The position numbers and the translations under genes are program-made. 35,114 nt of DNA from the IMG/VR virus record IMGVR_UViG_3300023196_001683, positions 1-35,114 of that record; one strand, given 5' to 3'. The first letter of the stretch is position 1. Each line of letters begins with the position of its first letter. Below, piece after piece: positions 31,723 to 35,114 of this stretch. The notes below the pieces were generated by a model. The model made no database searches and was not told the origin of the DNA. It was given only the letters and a program-made list of their open reading frames with translations. The DNA comes from a virus.

Positions 31723-32088
31723 ATGGCAACAGAGAACAACACGGGTACTATACTAGCTACAATCGTAGCTCCTATGGTTAAGGAAGCAGGTCAGGCTTCA
31801 GCTCAATCAACTGACGCAGTAACAGTGCAGACTGCAGCAAACGGCACACAATATGCGCTCTTCCGCTTTCGCGAAGGCATGGCCTCTAACCTACCAGCAG
31901 GTGTGATAGACTGTAGACCTCAGCGTACTAAGGCTGTGTTCGCAGACCAAGTGCCTATGCCTCTTGCTCAGCTTAAGACAGGCGATGTGCTAGCGTTCAG
32001 TCCAGACACATGGGACTACGCACCAGATGATAGCGAAGGAGACTTCGAAGAGTCTGAGCCTACCAACGATGCTACCGCACCGTTCTAG
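31723..32088 (+). CDS. Acidic-tailed protein, possible single-stranded-DNA-binding type
   Basis: The 121-residue product begins MATENNTGTILATIVAP. Its core has QYALFRFREG, RTKAVFADQ and LKTGDVLAF, and its C-terminal ~25 residues are acidic and end in APF. Short beta cores with an acidic tail and a terminal Pro-Phe resemble SSB proteins, but I do not see a clear OB-fold signature. The product of 33272-33802 has a similar order of motifs, so the two may be paralogs. By eye the gene is visibly richer in G and C than its surroundings, which may indicate different ancestry. A strong hairpin follows the stop codon within seven bases. Confidence 0.6.
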   Translation: MATENNTGTILATIVAPMVKEAGQASAQSTDAVTVQTAANGTQYALFRFREGMASNLPAGVIDCRPQRTKAVFADQVPMPLAQLKTGDVLAFSPDTWDYAPDDSEGDFEESEPTNDATAPF

Positions 32089-32094
32089 GACCAT

Positions 32095-32122
32095 GGACAG
32101 CAAGGCTAACGCCTTGTTGTTC
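32095..32122 (+). terminator. Strong hairpin after 31723-32088, likely terminator or RNA stabiliser
   Basis: ACAGCAAGGC pairs with GCCTTGTTGT around a TAAC tetraloop (32097-32120), giving a 10-bp stem with one G-U pair, extended by two more pairs outwards. It begins just after the stop codon. The downstream sequence (TCTGCTCC) is not a run of U, so intrinsic termination is likely partial; 3' end protection is the alternative. Confidence 0.5.
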
Positions 32123-32145
32123 TGCTCCACCCAGGCTTAAACAAA

Positions 32146-32341
32146 TACTTTTGGGCTAATAACTACTACTATTGCTAGTGTTTTAGCATGCTCACGTATC
32201 AAACAACCTCACTAAATCTTGGCCCATGTGAGTTTGTCACTTACATTGGTCGTTTGAGAGTTCGAGAGCGTTACCTAATGTTCTCAGACCTCATATCTAC
32301 CCTCAATGGGACAACGACAGTATAGACTCCATTACTATACT
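32146..32341 (+). other. Hairpin-rich interval with TACTTTTG box, possible small RNA
   Basis: TACTTTTG (32146-32153) fits TAnnTTTG. Downstream lie ATGTGAG/CTTACAT (32226-32246, flanked by GGCC-type pairs to 32251), GTTTGAGA/TCTCAGAC (32252-32259 with 32282-32289) and AGTATA/TATACT (32319-32341). The first two are 7- and 8-bp stems that follow each other directly. No TTG is seen at -33. A 45-codon frame (32188-32325) runs over the same stretch, so RNA and peptide readings compete. Confidence 0.3.
32188..32325 (+). CDS. Possible 45-aa protein
   Basis: An ATG at 32188 opens a 45-codon frame ending TAG at 32323-32325. The product starts MLTYQTTSLNLGPCEFVTYI and continues with RLRVRERYLMFSDLISTL. 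It has normal amino-acid composition and lies 35 bases downstream of a TAnnTTTG-type box. A frame of this length can occur by chance in A/T-rich DNA, and the same bases form strong stems, so I hold it as a weak call. Confidence 0.3.
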   Translation: MLTYQTTSLNLGPCEFVTYIGRLRVRERYLMFSDLISTLNGTTTV

Positions 32342-32375
32342 ATAGCTCTAATGGAAAACTAAAATACCTTTTGTT

Positions 32376-32609
32376 ATGGAAATGGATATTACTAGTGCAG
32401 TCGCAGCACTCAAAAAAAGAGACAAATCTATTAAGTCTTTAGACAGAAAATGTTATAAACTTAGTAGACTAGCTAGAACATTACTTAATGGACTAGAAGA
32501 TAGCATTAAACATGAAGAAATGTCTTACGATGATCGTAATAACATGGACCATGAAAGAGCATCTATTGTTCAAATGCTTGAAGATTCACAGTCTACTCCT
32601 GTTGAGTAG
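32376..32609 (+). CDS. Small helical hypothetical protein (77 aa)
   Basis: The product starts MEMDITSAVAALKKRDKSIK, with a second Met at residue 3 as an alternative start. It is charged and helical throughout (LDRKCYKLSRLARTLLNGLEDSI, then DDRNNMDHERASIVQMLE). A TACCTTTTG box just before the start (around 32366-32374) resembles the TAACTTTTG before 35079. It is probably cytoplasmic. No domain recognised; the compact helical pattern could be a small DNA-mimic or regulatory protein. Confidence 0.6.
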   Translation: MEMDITSAVAALKKRDKSIKSLDRKCYKLSRLARTLLNGLEDSIKHEEMSYDDRNNMDHERASIVQMLEDSQSTPVE

Positions 32610-32698
32610 CACAAACTATCACTAATCAGATAGAATTATATTCCTATTCACTGTTAACTCAGATGATAACGAAAATAATATCTGCGTGATACTCCTCT

Positions 32699-32724
32699 GC
32701 TTGAGCCTTTGCTTAAGCCTTTTA
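32699..32724 (+). terminator. Hairpin terminator candidate before the micro-gene cluster
   Basis: GCTTGAGC pairs with GCTTAAGC around CTTT (32699-32718, one G-U pair) and is followed by CTTTTACT. The stem length and U-containing tail fit a modest intrinsic terminator for the gene ending at 32609. Positions 32610-32698 hold no other feature I can support. Confidence 0.45.
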
Positions 32725-32746
32725 CTAACCTTTTAAATATTATGCA

Positions 32747-32908
32747 ATGAATATTATTAAACTAAAAGGAAAGATAATCTTTAACTTAGACCTTGTTCCA
32801 TTTATAGGTTTAGGTATAGGAGTAGATTTCTTTAACCAATCTAAAAGACTCATTATACTTCTTCCTTTTGTAAGTATCGAGTTAGGTTACAACGGCCTTA
32901 AATCATGA
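32747..32908 (+). CDS. Small protein (53 aa), first of a coupled micro-gene cluster
   Basis: An ATG at 32747 gives a 53-codon frame ending TGA at 32906-32908. The product begins MNIIKLKGKIIFNLDLVPF and has two hydrophobic stretches, IGLGIGVDFF and LIILLPFVSIELGY, so it may associate with the membrane. The preceding AACCTTTT resembles the CTTTTG boxes elsewhere on this strand. Its stop overlaps the next start (ATGA-type), supporting a real, coupled gene. Function unknown. Confidence 0.5.
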   Translation: MNIIKLKGKIIFNLDLVPFIGLGIGVDFFNQSKRLIILLPFVSIELGYNGLKS

Positions 32909-33021
32909 TGCGTACATCACAGTATTTAGGCCCAACATACAGCTTCAACGGTATTGAGTACCGTTTGCGTGGACTATGTTGTAAAACAAATAAGTATGAA
33001 TATGTTAAACTAAATGATTAA
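32905..33021 (+). CDS. Small protein (38 aa) in coupled cluster
   Basis: The frame starts MMRTSQYLGPTYSFNGIEY and ends with YEYVKLND before TAA at 33019-33021. Its start overlaps the stop of the upstream ORF and its end overlaps the start of the next by eight bases. It is basic and aromatic-rich, with adjacent Cys residues (GLCCKTN). The chained overlaps make a chance origin less likely. No family recognised. Confidence 0.45.
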   Translation: MMRTSQYLGPTYSFNGIEYRLRGLCCKTNKYEYVKLND

Positions 33022-33124
33022 GTTCATCAAAATGTGCAATCTATTTGGATTCTTCAGAGTCATGAAAGACTCAGAATACTATCATGCCAAGTATGATCAC
33101 ATGAAAAACGATAACATGATATAA
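33014..33124 (+). CDS. Small protein (36 aa) in coupled cluster
   Basis: The frame begins MIKFIKMCNLFGFFRVMKD and ends TAA at 33122-33124. It has a hydrophobic N-terminal half and a charged C-terminal half (HAKYDHMKNDNMI). It is the third gene of the overlapping chain 32747-33124. The following ~147 bases before 33272 contain a possible imperfect stem around GTTCCTAG/CTAGAAC but nothing else I can support. Confidence 0.45.
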   Translation: MIKFIKMCNLFGFFRVMKDSEYYHAKYDHMKNDNMI

Positions 33125-33271
33125 CCATATCAAAAGGGATGGAGCACACCATTTAATAAAAGCCAAATTGTTCCTAGACATAGTGGATGCCTAACGGAGT
33201 CGCACTAGAACTCAAACTGTCTCTCTTTATAAGAGTATAACAAATGTATAAACCAATTAAATTACTAAAAC

Positions 33272-33802
33272 ATGGACATGAACACAATTAATCCAAATGC
33301 AGAACTACAACTAGCTTCTGTAAGACTATCAGGAAAGGCTGATGCAAATACTGTTGACGACAAAGATGGAATTGACGGTAAACTAAATTTAACATCTGAT
33401 GGCAGAAAATACTACATTGCTGCATTCAGAGACCCTTCTAACCCATTTGGCGCAGAAAGAACTAGAGTTATAGCACAAACTACTGACTCTGAAGACAATC
33501 CAGTATGGAAAGCAGGTAATCCTTCTTTAATCAAACAATTTGTCGGTAAAACAATACCAGGCGACATCGTTACTAAATCTGTTGTTCCTTATACAGTTGA
33601 CGGTCGTGAGGTTATGTCTTATACTTCAGTTGTGCTTAAAGGTGAGACTATCACTTCTGTATTTAAGGCTCAAGGCCATGCATTAATGACATCTGATGGT
33701 GTTATTGCTGGCGAGGCTGCATTTGAAGAGTCTAGTGACTTTGAAGATGCAGATACATCACCATCTACTGAGCAAACTTCTGATGAAGTATTCGGTAGCT
33801 AA
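33272..33802 (+). CDS. Acidic-tailed protein, possible paralog of 31723-32088
   Basis: The 176-residue product starts MDMNTINPNAELQLASVRLS. It contains KYYIAAFRDP, ERTRVIAQT and TIPGDIV in the same order as QYALFRFREG, RTKAVFADQ and LKTGDVL in the protein from 31723, then AFEESSDFEDADTS, an acidic tail like that protein's. The middle (TVDGREVMSYTSVVLKGET) is beta-rich. A DNA-binding or replication role is suggested by the acidic tail only. It is one of the most convincing rightward genes and is followed by a clear terminator. Confidence 0.65.
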   Translation: MDMNTINPNAELQLASVRLSGKADANTVDDKDGIDGKLNLTSDGRKYYIAAFRDPSNPFGAERTRVIAQTTDSEDNPVWKAGNPSLIKQFVGKTIPGDIVTKSVVPYTVDGREVMSYTSVVLKGETITSVFKAQGHALMTSDGVIAGEAAFEESSDFEDADTSPSTEQTSDEVFGS

Positions 33803-33814
33803 ATGATATAGATT

Positions 33815-33850
33815 GGGGCACATCCGTGTGTCCCTTTCTTTTCTTCTTGT
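33815..33850 (+). terminator. Intrinsic terminator after 33272-33802
   Basis: GGGGCACA pairs with TGTGTCCC (33815-33834) around TCCG, a UNCG-type stable tetraloop, with one G-U pair. A pyrimidine, mostly T, tail follows (TTTCTTTTCTTCTTG). It starts 12 bases after the stop codon. This is a classical rho-independent terminator and separates the preceding gene from the hairpin-rich interval downstream. Confidence 0.8.
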
Positions 33851-34047
33851 ATTAATTAATAACTAATACTTTAACATATAGTATGCGAACTCTACAGTTG
33901 TAGATTCTATTTATTACTATTAGGGCTTAGCCTGATAACCATAGCAATATGGCTAAAGACTGTTACTGTCTACATAAAACGGTAATGGTTGCTCTCGCAA
34001 GAGAGTCAATCTAAGCAAGCAGGATACTACACGGCACCAATGGACGA

Positions 34048-34185
34048 ATGTCTGAGGGTATGTGTATCTCTTCTTTTAGTTGGAGAGATGAGCTAGTGAT
34101 AGCAATAGGAAATAACTGTAGATTTAGTTCTGAGTTAACTGTCAAGTTAATAAAGAGTATAAGTCAGTATGATGGGCAATCTTAG
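34048..34185 (+). CDS. Possible 45-aa protein
   Basis: An ATG at 34048 opens 45 codons ending TAG at 34183-34185; the product begins MSEGMCISSFSWRDELVIAI and ends with SISQYDGQS. Composition is protein-like, but three perfect hairpins (34066-34089, 34092-34103, 34135-34150) lie inside it. Coding and RNA-structure readings cannot be separated here. No homolog known to me. Confidence 0.3.
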   Translation: MSEGMCISSFSWRDELVIAIGNNCRFSSELTVKLIKSISQYDGQS

Positions 34186-34216
34186 GGAATAAGATATAAC
34201 CTGAAATACCATAGCG

Positions 34217-34417
34217 ATGAAAAGCTATACCTGGGATGTATTGTATTTTGTCTTTCAAAAGAAGACAAAGCAATTGTGGACCAACCACATCCTGGACAAT
34301 TTATGTATTACAATAACTAAAAAAGAACAAGTGTTGGCCTGTTACTACCGAAAGGTGACTAAATCTCCCCTCGAGGGAGAGTGGATGATTTCTCAAGATG
34401 ATTCTGTTTGCGAATAA
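34217..34417 (+). CDS. Possible small protein (66 aa)
   Basis: The frame begins MKSYTWDVLYFVFQKKTKQL and continues with ILDNLCITITKKEQVLACYY and SPLEGEWMISQDDSV. It has good amino-acid balance and is the longest frame in 33803-35078. The 8-bp hairpin at 34247-34269 and the 6-bp hairpin at 34364-34380 lie inside it. It may be a real small cytoplasmic protein or a chance frame over a structured RNA. Confidence 0.4.
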   Translation: MKSYTWDVLYFVFQKKTKQLWTNHILDNLCITITKKEQVLACYYRKVTKSPLEGEWMISQDDSVCE

Positions 34418-34618
34418 AAGACTGATATAGAGTTTAGCGGCTTTATGTTACGTTTGAGTAATTCGTGAGTAAGTAGTAACATTAGAAGTGGTTAGTCTAA
34501 CTAACCGTCACTGCACATTACTATTGGAGACAATAGTGGATATGTTGTTAACCCTCGATGGAACTAAACAACTAAAGATGTGTATATAATGGTGTAATCT
34601 CAGCCCATTATATTTTAA

Positions 34619-34738
34619 ATGATGAATAAAGTTAAAGTTATTCGAAGACTCAGATGGGAGCTTACACAATGTAAGCGTACAATCCTATTTCACAGACTAG
34701 TCATCTGTATTTTAATAATTCTAGTATTTATTTACTAG
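34619..34738 (+). CDS. Small single-TM protein (39 aa)
   Basis: The frame begins with two Met codons (MMNKVKVIRRLRWELTQCK) and ends TAG at 34736-34738. A basic N-terminal half is followed by a strongly hydrophobic segment, LVICILIILVFIY, at the very end, so the peptide would be a tail-anchored membrane protein. It begins right after the hairpin ATAATGG/CCATTAT. The intervening stretch to 34823 contains a stem ATTCTAC/GTAGAAT (34747-34784) and no clear gene. Confidence 0.4.
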   Translation: MMNKVKVIRRLRWELTQCKRTILFHRLVICILIILVFIY

Positions 34739-34823
34739 GATTATATATTCTACAATAAACAACTGCCTTCACGTGGCGTAGAATGTAAGTAGTTTGCTAA
34801 CCCCATTACGCAAATGAAACTAA

Positions 34824-34910
34824 ATGTTGGAAATAAAAACTCAAGGTGCTATCAATACCCAAAGGGCCAAAGGACTATTCTGCACTGCACTCGATTCTGA
34901 TAACAGATGA
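34824..34910 (+). CDS. Possible 28-aa protein
   Basis: An ATG at 34824 begins MLEIKTQGAINTQRAKGLF and ends TGA at 34908-34910. Its stop overlaps the start of the next tiny frame as ATGA. The sequence looks normal for protein, but length alone gives little support; the coupling to a second frame that ends exactly at a terminator raises it slightly. Another frame over the same stretch (34814-34900) is an equally short alternative. Confidence 0.25.
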   Translation: MLEIKTQGAINTQRAKGLFCTALDSDNR

Positions 34911-34984
34911 CACTGGAAATTATATTGAACAGATACTTGTCAAATTATGATACTGTACCCGTAGTTTTTATTTTATTAATTTAG
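34907..34984 (+). CDS. Possible 25-aa hydrophobic-tailed protein
   Basis: The frame starts MTLEIILNRYLSNYDTVP and ends VVFILLI before TAG at 34982-34984. The stop abuts the first stem of the terminator at 34983-35050, as expected for a real last gene. A membrane-anchor tail similar to the gene at 34619-34738 is visible. It is too short for a firm call. Confidence 0.3.
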   Translation: MTLEIILNRYLSNYDTVPVVFILLI

Positions 34985-35050
34985 CCACATTAACAACTAT
35001 TTCCTTGTTCAACAGGGTTTTAGTTGTTATATTTGGCTTTCCTTTTTTTT
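34983..35050 (+). terminator. Long intrinsic terminator
   Basis: Nested pairing runs AGCCA/TGGCT (34983-34987 with 35034-35038), TAACAACTA/TAGTTGTTA (34991-34999 with 35021-35029) and CCTTGTT/AACAGGG (35003-35009 with 35011-35017, tip opened). It is followed by CTTTCC and eight T residues (35043-35050). A long imperfect stem plus U-run is strong evidence. It ends the transcript covering the micro-genes and hairpin-rich stretch and insulates the last gene of the window. Positions 35051-35078 hold a TAACTTTTG box. Confidence 0.8.
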
Positions 35051-35078
35051 ATTAACACTATTTAACTTTTGTAAGCGT

Positions 35079-35114
35079 ATGAAAACACTAAACGAACAAC
35101 TTAAGGAGATCCAA
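35079..35114 (+). CDS. Start of a gene truncated by the window edge
   Basis: An ATG at 35079 opens MKTLNEQLKEIQ, 12 codons with no stop before the right edge. A TAACTTTTG box about 12 bases upstream resembles the TACCTTTTG before 32376, and a long terminator isolates it from the upstream unit, so this looks like the first gene of a new rightward transcript. Product unknown; the N-terminus is helical. Confidence 0.45.
   Translation, partial: MKTLNEQLKEIQ

Larger units (their letters stand above)
33891..34611 (+). ncRNA. Candidate large structured RNA with many GNRA-capped hairpins
   Basis: Between two terminators lies a ~720-base stretch of successive perfect stems. GNRA-capped ones are CCATA-GCAA-TATGG (33939-33952), CTCTC-GCAA-GAGAG (33992-34005), GCTA-GTGA-TAGC (34092-34103) and ACTATTG-GAGA-CAATAGT (34520-34537). 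Others are TTAACT/AGTTAA (34135-34150), ATCTTA/TAAGAT (34179-34195), ATCTCTTC/GGAGAGAT (34066-34089), TTTGTCTT/AAGACAAA (34247-34269), TCTCCC/GGGAGA (34364-34380), ATGTTAC/GTAACAT (34445-34482), GGTTAG/CTAACC (34490-34506) and ATAATGG/CCATTAT (34586-34611). That is more stems of 6 bp or longer than my rough estimate for chance in such DNA. Large phage RNAs such as GOLLD and ROOL have this look. ORFs at 34048-34185 and 34217-34417 overlap it. Confidence 0.4.

Noticed and set aside
32240-32300. TTCGAGAG-type segment considered as a tRNA T-arm
   Set aside because: No matching acceptor stem, D-arm or anticodon stem could be formed at proper distances.
33949-34014. Frame of 21 codons (MAKDCYCLHKTVMV...)
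   Set aside because: Too short and lying over the hairpins at 33959-33989 and 33992-34005; no coupling or promoter supports it.
34488-34589. GTG-started frame of 33 codons over the GNRA hairpin at 34520-34537
   Set aside because: Non-ATG start, short, and the perfect stem beneath it is a better explanation.
35028-35035. TATATTTG on the plus strand before the last gene
   Set aside because: It lies inside the descending stem of the long terminator (35021-35038), so it is more likely part of that hairpin than a promoter.

Overview
The window looks like part of a tailed double-stranded DNA phage (or prophage) whose host is a Bacteroidota bacterium, most likely a marine flavobacterium. The evidence is an AT-rich sequence, start codons preceded by A/T-rich stretches rather than Shine-Dalgarno motifs, promoter-like boxes of the Bacteroidota TAnnTTTG type, exported proteins with Bacteroidota-style features (a type IX secretion C-terminal domain and GCxD...DDGSC repeats), and a terminase-portal-capsid gene block that reminds me of crAss-like and flavobacterial phages. 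The phage affiliation is well supported; the lineage is inference.

Layout. Positions 1-31205 form one leftward (minus-strand) block, read from right to left. It opens with small genes (winged-helix-like protein, HU-like protein, zinc-ribbon protein, GroES, M15 peptidase; 31205 to 27700). Next come the packaging genes: a UVR-motif protein, terminase large subunit and portal (27097 to 22209). A 2155-residue multi-hydrolase virion protein follows (22200-15733), then a scaffold-like acidic protein, the major capsid protein candidate, neck/connector candidates and a Cys-rich structural protein (15608-10244). A giant tail or fibre protein is split by a frameshift (10151-5572). Last is a promoter-led cassette with an outer-membrane-barrel-like protein, holin-like proteins, two paralogous small structural proteins, a redox-dead thioredoxin-like protein, a T9SS cargo protein and a partial 3-TM holin (5187-1). 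Spacing is tight, with many TAATG or ATGA overlaps, so this is probably a few long operons with internal promoters at about 31235, 15626 and 5196.

Positions 31206-35114 are different. Reading is rightward, coding density is low, genes are tiny (roughly 25-176 aa) and the stretches between them are full of perfect hairpins, several capped by GNRA tetraloops. Three good intrinsic terminators lie there. Two of its proteins (31723-32088 and 33272-33802) look like diverged paralogs with acidic C-terminal tails. The interval 33891-34611 is the best candidate for a large structured RNA, although micro-ORFs compete with that reading.

How it fits together. The leftward block packages DNA, builds the head and tail, and carries lysis functions (M15 peptidase, lysozyme/amidase-like domains inside a virion protein, holins). 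Its last cassette would place phage proteins in the periplasm, outer membrane and possibly the cell surface of the infected cell, including a protein that appears built to ride the host's type IX secretion system. The rightward region probably holds early or regulatory functions, partly RNA-based. I saw no tRNA, CRISPR array, insertion sequence or integrase in the window.
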